Of a stretch of DNA of 64,000 bases, positions 8,367 through 17,683 are shown piece by piece. The first letter of the stretch is position 1. Each line of letters begins with the position of its first letter. The notes below the pieces were generated by a model. The model saw nothing but the letters and a program-made list of their open reading frames with translations. It searched no databases and had not been told where the DNA came from. A program made the position numbers and the translations under genes. The DNA is from Rhodoferax sp. OV413 (GTDB lineage: Bacteria; Pseudomonadota; Gammaproteobacteria; Burkholderiales; Burkholderiaceae_C), in NCBI RefSeq assembly GCF_900104385.1, contig NZ_FNJA01000002.1, forward strand, positions 806,001 through 870,000, in the 5' to 3' direction.

Positions 8367-9224
8367 ATGAGCCGATTTCTCCCCCGTGCCTTGATGGCAC
8401 CCTCGATCGTCACCTTGTTTCTGTGGATGATCGTTCCGCTGGTGATGACGCTGTATTTCTCCGTCATCCATTACAACCTGATGCAGCCTGGCGAGACCGG
8501 CTTCGTCGGACTGGAAAACTTCCATTACTTCATCACCGACCCCGACTTCTGGCCGTCGGTGATGCACACCTTGCAGCTCCTGGGCTCGGTGGTCGTGATC
8601 ACCGTGGTGCTGGGCGTGGGCCTGGCGCTGCTGGTCAACGAGCCGTTTCCCGGCCAGGGCATCGTGCGCGTGCTGCTGATCTCGCCGTTCTTCGTGATGC
8701 CCACGGTGAATGCGCTGCTGTGGAAGCACATGATGATGAACCCGATCTACGGGGTGCTCGCCCATGTGTGGCAGTTCTTCGGCCTCACGCCGATCGACTG
8801 GATGACCGACTTTCCACTGCTGTCGGTAATCATCATGCTGTCCTGGCAATGGCTGCCGTTTGCTTGCCTGATCTTCATTACCTCGCTGCAGTCGCTGGAC
8901 CGTGAGCAGATGGATGCCGCCGGCATGGACGGCGCCACCAAATTTGACAAGTTCTATTACCTGGTGCTGCCCCACATGGGCCGCTCTATCGCCGTGGTGG
9001 TGATGATCGAAATGATCTTCCTGCTCAGCGTGTTTGCCGAAATCTTCACCACCACCGGTGGTGGCCCGGGCAACGACAGCACCAACCTGGCCTTTCTGAT
9101 CTTCAAGCAGGCGCTGATGAATTTTGACGTGGGCGTGGCCTCGGCCGGCGCCTTGTTCGCGGTGATCCTGGCCAACATCGCCTCGGTGTTCCTGGTCCGG
9201 CTGGTTGGCAAGAACCTGGACTGA
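8367..9224 (+). CDS. smoF: Polyol ABC transporter permease (SmoF/MtlF type)
   Basis: Inner-membrane permease of 285 residues, with six hydrophobic segments and the EAA-type cytoplasmic loop (EQMDAAGMDGATKFDKFYYLVLP, split: EQMDAAGMDGA then TKFDKFYYLVLP), which contacts the ATPase. The frame remains open upstream to 8205, but the ATG at 8367 (MSRFLPRAL) gives a proper N-in start; the upstream part is proline/arginine-rich and unlike the family. It pairs with the permease 14 bases downstream to form the translocation pore for the polyols bound by SmoE. Confidence 0.92.
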   Translation: MSRFLPRALMAPSIVTLFLWMIVPLVMTLYFSVIHYNLMQPGETGFVGLENFHYFITDPDFWPSVMHTLQLLGSVVVITVVLGVGLALLVNEPFPGQGIVRVLLISPFFVMPTVNALLWKHMMMNPIYGVLAHVWQFFGLTPIDWMTDFPLLSVIIMLSWQWLPFACLIFITSLQSLDREQMDAAGMDGATKFDKFYYLVLPHMGRSIAVVVMIEMIFLLSVFAEIFTTTGGGPGNDSTNLAFLIFKQALMNFDVGVASAGALFAVILANIASVFLVRLVGKNLD

Positions 9225-9238
9225 ACCGGAGCAATACC

Positions 9239-10054
9239 ATGATGAAAAAAACACCTTTCCCTATCGTCCGCACGGTGTGCGCCTGGGGCGTTGCGCTGTT
9301 CCTGTTCTTCCCGCTGTTCTGGCTGACCATTACCGCGTTCAAGACCGAGGGCCAGGCGATTGCCGCCGAGCTGTTCTTCTCGCCCACGCTGGCCAGCTTT
9401 GCCGAAGTACAGGTGCGCAGCGACTACCTGCTGTTTGCCAAGAACTCGCTGATCACCAGCCTGTTGTCCACCGTTCTGGGCATCTTGATCGCGGTGCCGG
9501 CGGCCTATTCGATGGCCTTCTTCCCGACCAAGAGGACCCGCGACATCCTGCTGTGGATGCTGTCCACCAAGATGATGCCGGCCGTGGGCGCACTGGTGCC
9601 GGTGTATGTGATGGCGCAGACCGTGGGCATGCTGGATTCGCTGATCGCCTTGATCATCGTGTTCACCTTGTCGAACCTGCCGATCATGGTCTGGATGCTG
9701 TTCAGCGCCTTCAAGGAAGTGCCCAAGGACATCCTGGAAGCCGTGCGCCTGGACGGCGCCTCGGTGTGGGAAGAGTTTCGCTGGGTGATCCTGCCGCTGA
9801 CCATGGGCGGTATCGCGTCCACCGGCCTGCTGTGCCTGGTGCTGTCGTGGAACGAGGCCTTCTGGGCCTTGAACCTGACCTCGGCCAACGCTGGCACGCT
9901 GGCTTCGCTGATCGCCTCGTACTCCAGCCCCGAAGGCCTGTTCTGGGCCAAGCTGTCGGCGGCCTCGCTGATGGCCATCGCGCCCATCATCGTTTTTGGC
10001 TGGTTTAGCCAGAAGCAACTCGTCCAGGGTCTCACCTTTGGCGCCGTGAAGTAA
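9239..10054 (+). CDS. smoG: Polyol ABC transporter permease (SmoG/MtlG type)
   Basis: Second permease of the transporter, 271 residues, with six membrane segments and the EAA loop EAVRLDGASVWEEFRWVILP, exactly where MalG/SmoG proteins carry it. Two adjacent ATGs (9239 and 9242) are possible starts, with GGAG eight bases upstream of the first. The family segment MLSTKMMPAVGALVPVY is present. It is separated from the ATPase gene by 57 bases that contain a GC-rich hairpin. Confidence 0.92.
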   Translation: MMKKTPFPIVRTVCAWGVALFLFFPLFWLTITAFKTEGQAIAAELFFSPTLASFAEVQVRSDYLLFAKNSLITSLLSTVLGILIAVPAAYSMAFFPTKRTRDILLWMLSTKMMPAVGALVPVYVMAQTVGMLDSLIALIIVFTLSNLPIMVWMLFSAFKEVPKDILEAVRLDGASVWEEFRWVILPLTMGGIASTGLLCLVLSWNEAFWALNLTSANAGTLASLIASYSSPEGLFWAKLSAASLMAIAPIIVFGWFSQKQLVQGLTFGAVK

Positions 10055-10064
10055 CTGTTTCACC

Positions 10065-10086
10065 GTCCGGGGCTTCTGCCCCGGAC
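10065..10086 (+). other. Intercistronic GC hairpin between smoG and smoK
   Basis: Stem GTCCGGGGC / GCCCCGGAC (9 bp, perfect) closing the tetraloop TTCT. There is no U-run, so it is more likely an mRNA-processing or stabilising element, or an attenuator, than a full terminator. Confidence 0.55.
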
Positions 10087-10111
10087 TGCACCCCCATTCA
10101 AGGATTCCATC

Positions 10112-11155
<1,044 letters not shown>

Positions 11156-11176
11156 CTCTTCTGCGGATTCCCTAAC

Positions 11177-12598
11177 ATGGCTACTACTTCCAACCACCTT
11201 GTGATGTTGCATCTGGGCATGGGTTCGTTCCACCGCGCGCACCAGGCCTGGTACATGCACCGCCTGCGGCTGCAACAGGCCGCGGGCGGCGACCAGTGGT
11301 CGCTGGCCGGCGGCAATACCCGCCCCGACATGCCCGAGACCATGGCAGCCTTGGCGGCCCAAGGCGGCGCCTATACGCTGGAGACCGTGACCCCGGCGGA
11401 TGAGCGCCACTACGAGCGCATCGAATCGATCCGCCGCATCATCCCTTACGAGCCCAGCCTGGCCGGCTTGATCGCAGTGGGCGCCGATGCGAATACCCGC
11501 ATCATCTCGTTCACCGTCACCGAGGCTGGCTACTACCTGGACGCGCAGGACCAGCTGGACCTCAGCGTGGCCGATCTGGCCGCCGACCTGGAGCGCGCCA
11601 AGCAGGGCCAGCCCGGCAGCACCATCTATGCCGCGCTGACCGCCATCCTGCGGACCCGCATGGCCGGAGGTGGTGGCAAGCTCACGCTCCTCAATTGCGA
11701 CAACCTGCGCCACAACGGCGACCGGGTGCGCAAGGGCTTGCTGTCCTTCATCCAACTGGCCGGCGACACGGCCTTGCACGCCTGGGTGCAGGCCCATACC
11801 ACCTGCCCGAACGCCATGGTCGACCGCATCACGCCCCGCCCCGCGCCCGAGCTGCGCGCCCGCGTGCTGGCGGCCACCGGCTGGGACGACGCAGCGCCCA
11901 TCATGGGCGAATCTTTCATCCAGTGGGTGATTGAAGACAATTTCTGCAATGGCCGGCCCGACTGGGAAAAGGTGGGTGTGCAGATGGTCGAGTCGGTGGC
12001 ACCTTTCGAAGAAGCCAAGATCCGCCTGCTCAACGCTACCCACAGCTGCATTGCCTGGGCCGGCACCCTGGTCGGCTACCAGTACATCCACGAAGGCACG
12101 CTGGACCCGCGCATCCGCAAGATGGCGTTCGACTACGTCACCAATGACGTGATGCCCTGCCTGGACACGCCCGAACACCCGTGCCCGCTGGACCTGGCCG
12201 CCTACCGCGACGTGGTGCTGGACCGCTTTGGCAATGCCGCGATCCTGGACACCAACCAGCGCGTGGCCGCCGATGGCTTCTCCAAGATTCCGGGCTTCAT
12301 CGCCCCGACGGTGCGCGAATGCCTGGCACGCGGCACCAGCATCGATTCGGTGGCTGTGCTGCCGGCCTTGTTCCTGGCCTTCTTGCAGCGTTGGCACCGG
12401 GGCGAGCTGGCCTATGTGTACCAGGACCAGGCCATGGACCCGGCGGTCGCCCACGCCATCTGCGATGCGGCCGATCCGGTGCTGGCGCTGGCCGGCAATG
12501 TCAGCTTCTGGGCCGAGCTGGCCGGCGATCCGCGCCTGGTCGCCGCGCTGCAGAAAGCCACCATCCAAGTTAACCAATTCACCAAGGACGAAAAATGA
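11177..12598 (+). CDS. dalD: Polyol dehydrogenase, D-arabinitol 4-dehydrogenase / mannitol dehydrogenase family
   Basis: NAD-dependent long-chain secondary-alcohol dehydrogenase of 473 residues. The N-terminus begins directly at the Rossmann strand MLHLGMGSFHRAHQAWY, without the roughly 40-residue extension of Pseudomonas-type MtlD, which points to the DalD (D-arabinitol 4-dehydrogenase) branch. The C-terminal domain carries the catalytic lysine and asparagine in the segment EEAKIRLLNATHS. The reaction would be D-arabinitol to D-xylulose, fitting the xylulokinase gene downstream; D-mannitol to D-fructose is a common side activity. Its stop overlaps the next start by 4 bases (ATGA), so the two are translationally coupled. 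Confidence 0.85.
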   Translation: MATTSNHLVMLHLGMGSFHRAHQAWYMHRLRLQQAAGGDQWSLAGGNTRPDMPETMAALAAQGGAYTLETVTPADERHYERIESIRRIIPYEPSLAGLIAVGADANTRIISFTVTEAGYYLDAQDQLDLSVADLAADLERAKQGQPGSTIYAALTAILRTRMAGGGGKLTLLNCDNLRHNGDRVRKGLLSFIQLAGDTALHAWVQAHTTCPNAMVDRITPRPAPELRARVLAATGWDDAAPIMGESFIQWVIEDNFCNGRPDWEKVGVQMVESVAPFEEAKIRLLNATHSCIAWAGTLVGYQYIHEGTLDPRIRKMAFDYVTNDVMPCLDTPEHPCPLDLAAYRDVVLDRFGNAAILDTNQRVAADGFSKIPGFIAPTVRECLARGTSIDSVAVLPALFLAFLQRWHRGELAYVYQDQAMDPAVAHAICDAADPVLALAGNVSFWAELAGDPRLVAALQKATIQVNQFTKDEK

Positions 12599-13386
12599 GC
12601 ACCCCCCAACGCCTGGCTGGACAACATGCTTTGCTGACCGGCACCGCCGGCGGCATTGGCCTGGCCGCGACCACCGCTTTCTTGCGCGAAGGCGCGCATT
12701 GCACCGCCGTTGATCTGGCGGCCACGCCATCCGCCGAGCTGCAAGCCTTGCTGGCGCAGTATCCCAGCCATTTTCAATACCTGAGTGCCGACGTGTCGCG
12801 CCAGGACAGCATCGCTGCCATGGTGGCCGCCGCCCGGGAGAAGTTTGGCACTATCACGACGCTGCTGAACAACGCCGCCGTGTTCAGCCTGGGCGACATT
12901 CTGGAGATCACCGAGAAGCAATATGAGGTGATCTTCAACGTCAACGTCAAAGGCATGTTCTTCGTGATGCAGGCCGTGCTCAAGCAGATGGTGGCCGATG
13001 GTTGCAAGGGCAGTGTCACCAACCTGGCATCGCAAGCTGGGCGCCGCGGCGAGGCCCTGGTGGCCCACTACTGCGCCAGCAAGGCCGCCGTCATCAGCTA
13101 CACCCAGTCAGCTGCGCTGGCCATGGCGCCGCACGGCATCCGCGTCAACGGCATCTCGCCGGGCGTGATCGATACGCCCATGTGGAAGGACGTGGACGCG
13201 CAGTTCGCCAAGGCCGAAGGCCTGCAGATCGGCGAGAAGAAAAAGGCCGTGGGCCTGGCCGTGCCGCTGGGCTACATGGGCGCACCCGAAGACGTGGCCC
13301 GGGCCGCGGTTTTCCTTGCCAGCCCCGAGGCTTCTTACATTACCGCCCAGACGCTCAACGTGGACGGTGGTAATGTGATGAGCTAA
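12595..13386 (+). CDS. smoS: Short-chain dehydrogenase, sorbitol dehydrogenase (SmoS)-like
   Basis: Classical SDR of 263 residues: nucleotide-binding TGTAGGIGLA, NNAA motif, catalytic Ser in NLASQAGRRGEA, and YCASK with catalytic Tyr and Lys. The stretch from the serine to the C-terminus (ASQAGRRGEAL, SPGVIDTPMW, GEKKKAVGLAVP, NVDGGNVMS) closely follows the sorbitol dehydrogenase SmoS of Rhodobacter as I remember it. It would oxidise D-sorbitol to D-fructose (and possibly galactitol or L-iditol). No fructokinase is present in the window, so fructose must be phosphorylated by an enzyme encoded elsewhere. Confidence 0.85.
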   Translation: MSTPQRLAGQHALLTGTAGGIGLAATTAFLREGAHCTAVDLAATPSAELQALLAQYPSHFQYLSADVSRQDSIAAMVAAAREKFGTITTLLNNAAVFSLGDILEITEKQYEVIFNVNVKGMFFVMQAVLKQMVADGCKGSVTNLASQAGRRGEALVAHYCASKAAVISYTQSAALAMAPHGIRVNGISPGVIDTPMWKDVDAQFAKAEGLQIGEKKKAVGLAVPLGYMGAPEDVARAAVFLASPEASYITAQTLNVDGGNVMS

Positions 13387-13403
13387 GTACAAAGGAGATA
13401 AGC

Positions 13404-14333
13404 ATGGTCAGCCTGCGCCAACGCGCCCGCGAACCGGAGCTGGAGCATGACATGGGGCGCGACCCAACCCTGGGTTACGAGCCGCATGAAAGCCACAGCA
13501 GCCTGCGCTATCTGGAGCACGGTATTCCCACGCCGCTGGTGCGCTGGCACCAGCACGAGGAATGCGAGCTGCACCTGATCGTGCAAACCCGGGGCAAGCT
13601 GTTCGTGGGCGACTACATCGGGCATTTCGAGCCCGGTAACCTGGTGCTGACAGGGCCGCGCCTGCCGCACAACTGGATTTCCGGCGACAACCCCGACGAG
13701 GTGGTCCACCTGCGCGACATGGTGCTGCAGTTCTCGGAAGCCCCGCTGCGCCAGGTCGGCAGCGAGGTGGGCGAACTGCAAGCCGTGCTACCCCTGCTGG
13801 AACGGGCCCGCCACGGCATCGAATTCTTCGACATGAGCGAGATGGCACGCGATGCGCTGGTTCGCATCAAGCACAGCCATGGCCTGGCCCGGTTTGGCGA
13901 GTTTCTGATGCTGCTCGACAAGCTGGCGCAATGCACCGACTACCGCTTGCTGTCCACCGTGCAGATGCAGAGCTATGACGACGACGCCTCGCTGGCGCAG
14001 GTCAGCGGCATCGTCAGCTTCCTGACCGACCACAGCGCCGAGCAGTTCACCATGGCCGAGGTATCGGCGCGCTTCAACATGACCGAAAGCCAGTTCTCGC
14101 GCTATTTCCGGCGTGCCACTGGCAACACCTTTACCGACTTCATGAACCGCCTGCGCATCAACCGCGCCTGCCAGCTGCTGATGGAAACCGACCGCTACAT
14201 CAACAATGTCTGCTACGACGTGGGCTTCAACAACGTGGCCAATTTCAACCGGCGCTTCATGCAGATTAAAGGCATGACGCCCAAGGACTTCCGCCGCCAG
14301 GCCGAAGCACGCTTTGGCAGTAAAAACCCCTAG
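13404..14333 (+). CDS. AraC-family regulator, MtlR-like
   Basis: 309 residues: an N-terminal cupin-type sensor domain (the HQHEECELHLI ... GNLVLTGPRLPHNW pattern, residues about 45-90) and a C-terminal double helix-turn-helix (about 205-300; FSRYFRRATGNTFTDFMNRL and the second helix pair ending in the signature NVANFNRRFMQIKGMTPKDFR, given here in pieces). Such proteins activate polyol operons in response to sorbitol, mannitol or arabinitol (MtlR in Pseudomonas). A strong RBS AAAGGAGA precedes the ATG. Located inside the operon, so probably autoregulated; the long leader at 6637-6860 is the likely target promoter. Confidence 0.9.
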   Translation: MVSLRQRAREPELEHDMGRDPTLGYEPHESHSSLRYLEHGIPTPLVRWHQHEECELHLIVQTRGKLFVGDYIGHFEPGNLVLTGPRLPHNWISGDNPDEVVHLRDMVLQFSEAPLRQVGSEVGELQAVLPLLERARHGIEFFDMSEMARDALVRIKHSHGLARFGEFLMLLDKLAQCTDYRLLSTVQMQSYDDDASLAQVSGIVSFLTDHSAEQFTMAEVSARFNMTESQFSRYFRRATGNTFTDFMNRLRINRACQLLMETDRYINNVCYDVGFNNVANFNRRFMQIKGMTPKDFRRQAEARFGSKNP

Positions 14334-14398
14334 TGCTATATAAAACATAGCTGCTTGCGCAGGAGGAATATGCGGTAGAGTTAGTTTGTCTTTAAAAC
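14334..14398 (+). repeat. Intergenic palindromic repeat, copy 4
   Basis: Begins at the base after the AraC stop: TGCTATATAAAACATAGC, CTGCTTGCGCAGG, then an imperfect right arm ATATGCGGTAGAG and a TTTAAAA tail. The right dyad is partly decayed. It sits between the regulator and xylB, inside the apparent operon. Confidence 0.72.
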
Positions 14399-14466
14399 TA
14401 ATGCACTTGTGCCCAGCCTTACGCACTCCCTGCACTCCCCGCACTCTCTATACAAAAGGCCATGCC

Positions 14467-15927
14467 ATGTACCTTGGACTCGATTTAGGCACCTCTGAAC
14501 TCAAAGCCCTGCTGCTCGCGGACGACCACCGCGTGGTGGCGGTGGCGCATGCACAGCTCACCGTGCAGCAACCCCAGCCGCTGTGGTCCGAGCAAGACCC
14601 TTACAGCTGGTGGCGGGCGCTGGAGTCGGTCATGGACCAACTGGCCAACGGCCACCGCGCCGCCTTGTCGGCGGTGCGCGCCATCGGTTTGTCGGGCCAG
14701 ATGCATGGCGCGGTGTTGCTGGATGCGCAAGACAAGGTGCTGCGTCCGGCGATTCTGTGGAACGACGGCCGCAGCGGCGCCGCCTGCGTGGCCTTGACCG
14801 AGGCCGTGCCCGAGGTTGCCCAGATCACCGGCAACCTGGCCATGCCGGGCTTTACCGCGCCCAAGCTGTGGTGGCTGCGCGAGCACGAGCCCGACATCTT
14901 CAACCGCACCGCCCGCGTGCTGTTGCCCAAGGACTATCTGCGCCTGCTGCTGACCGGCGAGGCGGTGACCGACTGCTCCGACGCCTCCGGCACCCTGTGG
15001 CTGGACGTGGGCGCACGCCGCTGGTCGGCACCGCTGCTGGCGGCGTGCGGCCTGGACGAGTCGCACATGCCGCGCGTGGTCGAGGGCAGCGCCGTCTCGG
15101 CCGGCCTGTCGGCCGCCATCGCCGCCCGCTGGGGCCTGCGCGCTGGTCTGCCGGTAGCCGGTGGCGGTGGCGACAACGCGGCCAGCGCCGTCGGCATGGG
15201 CGTGGTGGCGCCGGGCCAGGGCTTTGTGTCGCTGGGTACCTCGGGCGTGGTGTTCTTGGCTACCGACAGCTTCCGCCCGAACCCGGCCCAGGCCGTGCAT
15301 GCCTTCTGCCACGCGCTGCCGCAGCGCTGGCACCAAATGTCGGTGATGCTGTCGGCCGCCAGCGCCGTGAGCTGGGCCACCAAGCTGCTCAAGTTCGAGA
15401 ATGAGGCCGCACTGCTGGCCGCCGCCGCCCAGCTGTCGCCCAGCGCCCGGGCCCAGGCGCCGCTGTTTTTGCCCTATCTGTCGGGCGAGCGTTCGCCGCA
15501 CAACAACCCGAACGCGCAAGGCGTGCTGTTCGGCCTGACCCACAGCCACGACGCGGCGGCCATGGCTTACGCCGTGGTCGAGGGCGTGAATTTCGGCCTG
15601 TGCGACGGCTGGCGCACCCTGGCCACCGACCAGCCCATCGGTGCGCTGTCGGTGGTGGGCGGCGGCGCCCGCAGCGCCTGGTGGTCGCAAGAGCTGGCCA
15701 ACACCCTGGGCGTGCCCCTGGTGACGCAAGAGGGCGGTGCCACCGGCGGCGCATTGGGCGCGGCACGGCTGGCCTGGCTGGCCGATGGCGGCGCGGAGGC
15801 CGAGGTCTGCCTGAGCCCGCCCGTGGCCCAGCGTTTCGAGCCGGCCACACCCGTGGCCATCGAGCAAGCGCGCTACCAACGGTTCCGCGCGCTGTACCAA
15901 ACCCTGCGCAATAGCTTTTCCGTCTAA
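14467..15927 (+). CDS. xylB: Xylulokinase
   Basis: FGGY-family carbohydrate kinase of 486 residues, which phosphorylates D-xylulose to D-xylulose-5-phosphate. N-terminal phosphate-1 motif LGLDLGTSELKALL, then GQMHGAVLLD and the catalytic Asp region WNDGR; the second half has the adenosine-binding motif VVGGGARSAWW and GAALGAARLA-like helices. The frame is open to 14386, but ATG 14467 (MYLGLDLG) gives the canonical N-terminus; a nearby ATG at 14462 is out of frame. In the operon it consumes the product of the D-arabinitol dehydrogenase, as in Klebsiella dalK and Pseudomonas mtlY. Confidence 0.94.
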   Translation: MYLGLDLGTSELKALLLADDHRVVAVAHAQLTVQQPQPLWSEQDPYSWWRALESVMDQLANGHRAALSAVRAIGLSGQMHGAVLLDAQDKVLRPAILWNDGRSGAACVALTEAVPEVAQITGNLAMPGFTAPKLWWLREHEPDIFNRTARVLLPKDYLRLLLTGEAVTDCSDASGTLWLDVGARRWSAPLLAACGLDESHMPRVVEGSAVSAGLSAAIAARWGLRAGLPVAGGGGDNAASAVGMGVVAPGQGFVSLGTSGVVFLATDSFRPNPAQAVHAFCHALPQRWHQMSVMLSAASAVSWATKLLKFENEAALLAAAAQLSPSARAQAPLFLPYLSGERSPHNNPNAQGVLFGLTHSHDAAAMAYAVVEGVNFGLCDGWRTLATDQPIGALSVVGGGARSAWWSQELANTLGVPLVTQEGGATGGALGAARLAWLADGGAEAEVCLSPPVAQRFEPATPVAIEQARYQRFRALYQTLRNSFSV

Positions 15928-15931
15928 GAGG

Positions 15932-15997
15932 ATTTCAAGCCTTTTAGGCCTGTAGCGTAGGTAATACCTGCGCGAGCTGCTATCTTTATTGCTATTG
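15932..15997 (-). repeat. Intergenic palindromic repeat, copy 5 (inverted orientation)
   Basis: On the minus strand it reads TTGCTATTAAAG..., TAGCAGCTCGCGCAGG, TATTACCTACGC, then ACAGGCCTAAAAGG. It starts 4 bases after the xylB stop and may act as the 3' end of the polyol operon. Confidence 0.75.
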
Positions 15998-16095
15998 CGG
16001 GTGCATCGGCGCGCAGCTTGCGCGCTTGTCATCAAAACATGTAGCTTGATCGGCTACCTTCCCGGCCAACCGCTGTTGGTTGTGAAGAGCAATGC

Positions 16096-17655
16096 ATGAA
16101 AAATTTCAAGATATCCACCCGTCTGCTGATACTTGTGGGTGTTTTATCGGCCCTGTTGGTGGCCGTGGGTTCCATCGGCCTGCTGGGTATCGCCCAGGCC
16201 AATGCCGTCGTCGAGTCGATGTACAAGCAAAGAATGCAGTCCATCGCCTCCGTGGGGGCTTACCAGTTCCTCAGCATGCGGGCGCGGCAAGTCATTTCCG
16301 ACACCTTGATCGACCCCTCGCCCCTGGTCGTGGCCAAGAACATCAAGGACATCGATGCCATCACCGCGGCATCGCAAAAGGCCTGGGACGGCTTGCTGGC
16401 CGTTCCCCTGTCGGCCGAGGGCGCGAGCCGCGTCCAGGCACTCGAAGCCAAGCGGCAGAAATTCCAGCAAGAGGGTTTGAAGCCCGTCATGGCCGCCCTG
16501 CGCGATGACGACTTCCTGCCCGCCCAGGTGCTGGTGCTGGGCAAGTTCAGCGCCCTGTTCAACCCCATCAGCGACGACATCCAGGCCTTGATTCAGCTGA
16601 TGGAGGGTGAAGCGCGCAGCGACTTCGAAGCGGCTGTGCTGCGCTACCAGGCGATCCGAAATGCCTGCTTGGCGGCTATCGGTTTTGGTGTGCTGTTTGC
16701 GCTGCTGTTTGGCCTGGCGCTGGTGCGCGGCATCACCCGTCCGCTGCTGCACGCAGGCGCGGTCGCCAACGCCGTGGCGCGCGGCGATCTGAGCCAGCAG
16801 ATCGACACCCGCGGCCAGGACGAAGTCGCTGTGATGATGCAGGCACTGGCTGCCATGCAGGCCAGCCTGTCCCGGGTGGTGGTCAGCGTGCGCCAGGGCT
16901 CGGAGAACGTCTCCAGCGCCAGCTCTGAAATGTCGCAGGGCAACTACGACCTCAGCGAGCGCACCGAACGCCAGGCCAGCACCCTGCAGCAAACCGCTGC
17001 GTCCATGGAGCAGCTGGGCGCTACGGTACGGCAAAACGCCGACCATGCGGCCCAGGCCAACCAGCTGGCGATTCAGGCCAGCAGCGTGGCCGCACAAGGC
17101 GGTGCCGTGGTGGCCGAAGCCGTGGCCACCATGCAAGGCATCAACCACAGCACCAAGCAGATCTCCGAGATCATCGGCGTGATTGACAGCATCGCCTTCC
17201 AGACCAATATCCTGGCCCTGAATGCCGCCGTAGAGGCGGCCCGCGCGGGCGAACAAGGGCGCGGTTTTGCGGTGGTGGCCAGTGAAGTCCGCAGCCTGGC
17301 CGGGCGCAGTGCCGAAGCCGCCAAACAGATCAAACAGCTGATCCAGGCCAGCGTGGCGCGCATGGAGCAAGGCAGCCTGCTGGTCGGCAAAGCCGGCACC
17401 ACCATGACCGAAGTGGTGCGCTCCATCCGCAGCGTGACCGACATCGTGGGCGAGATCAGCGCCGCCAGCAGCGAGCAAAGCACGGGGGTGTCCCAGGTCG
17501 GCCAGGCCGTCACCCAGATCGACCAGGCAACCCAGCAAAACGCCGCTTTGGTAGAGCAAATGGCCGCCGCCGCCAGCAGCATGAAAACCCAGGCGCAAGA
17601 CCTGGTGGCGGCGGTGGCGGTGTTCTCCTTGCCTACGCGAGTGGCGCTAGCCTAG
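16096..17655 (+). CDS. Methyl-accepting chemotaxis protein
   Basis: 519 residues. Transmembrane helix 1 at about 9-32, a periplasmic four-helix-bundle-like sensor (33-188), helix 2 at about 189-212, a HAMP linker, and a cytoplasmic signalling domain whose hairpin tip contains [20 protein letters not shown] (about 367-386). The methylation helices are Gln/Glu/Ala-rich ([17 protein letters not shown]). It relays periplasmic ligand binding to CheA/CheW. The ligand is unknown; the location next to the polyol operon makes a sugar-alcohol or related attractant possible, but this is only inference. No CheW-binding C-terminal pentapeptide for CheR is evident. Confidence 0.92.
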   Translation: MKNFKISTRLLILVGVLSALLVAVGSIGLLGIAQANAVVESMYKQRMQSIASVGAYQFLSMRARQVISDTLIDPSPLVVAKNIKDIDAITAASQKAWDGLLAVPLSAEGASRVQALEAKRQKFQQEGLKPVMAALRDDDFLPAQVLVLGKFSALFNPISDDIQALIQLMEGEARSDFEAAVLRYQAIRNACLAAIGFGVLFALLFGLALVRGITRPLLHAGAVANAVARGDLSQQIDTRGQDEVAVMMQALAAMQASLSRVVVSVRQGSENVSSASSEMSQGNYDLSERTERQASTLQQTAASMEQLGATVRQNADHAAQANQLAIQASSVAAQGGAVVAEAVATMQGINHSTKQISEIIGVIDSIAFQTNILALNAAVEAARAGEQGRGFAVVASEVRSLAGRSAEAAKQIKQLIQASVARMEQGSLLVGKAGTTMTEVVRSIRSVTDIVGEISAASSEQSTGVSQVGQAVTQIDQATQQNAALVEQMAAAASSMKTQAQDLVAAVAVFSLPTRVALA

Positions 17656-17683
17656 GCCGAGAACGCGAGATCGGCGCGCTAGT

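Noticed and set aside
6837-9254. 805-codon minus-strand open frame opposite the polyol transporter genes
   Set aside because: It is antisense to two well-supported genes and its His/Gln/Gly-rich translation is the typical shadow of GC-rich codons; the same holds for the long antisense frames at 14485-16035, 20674-22278 and 22293-23984.
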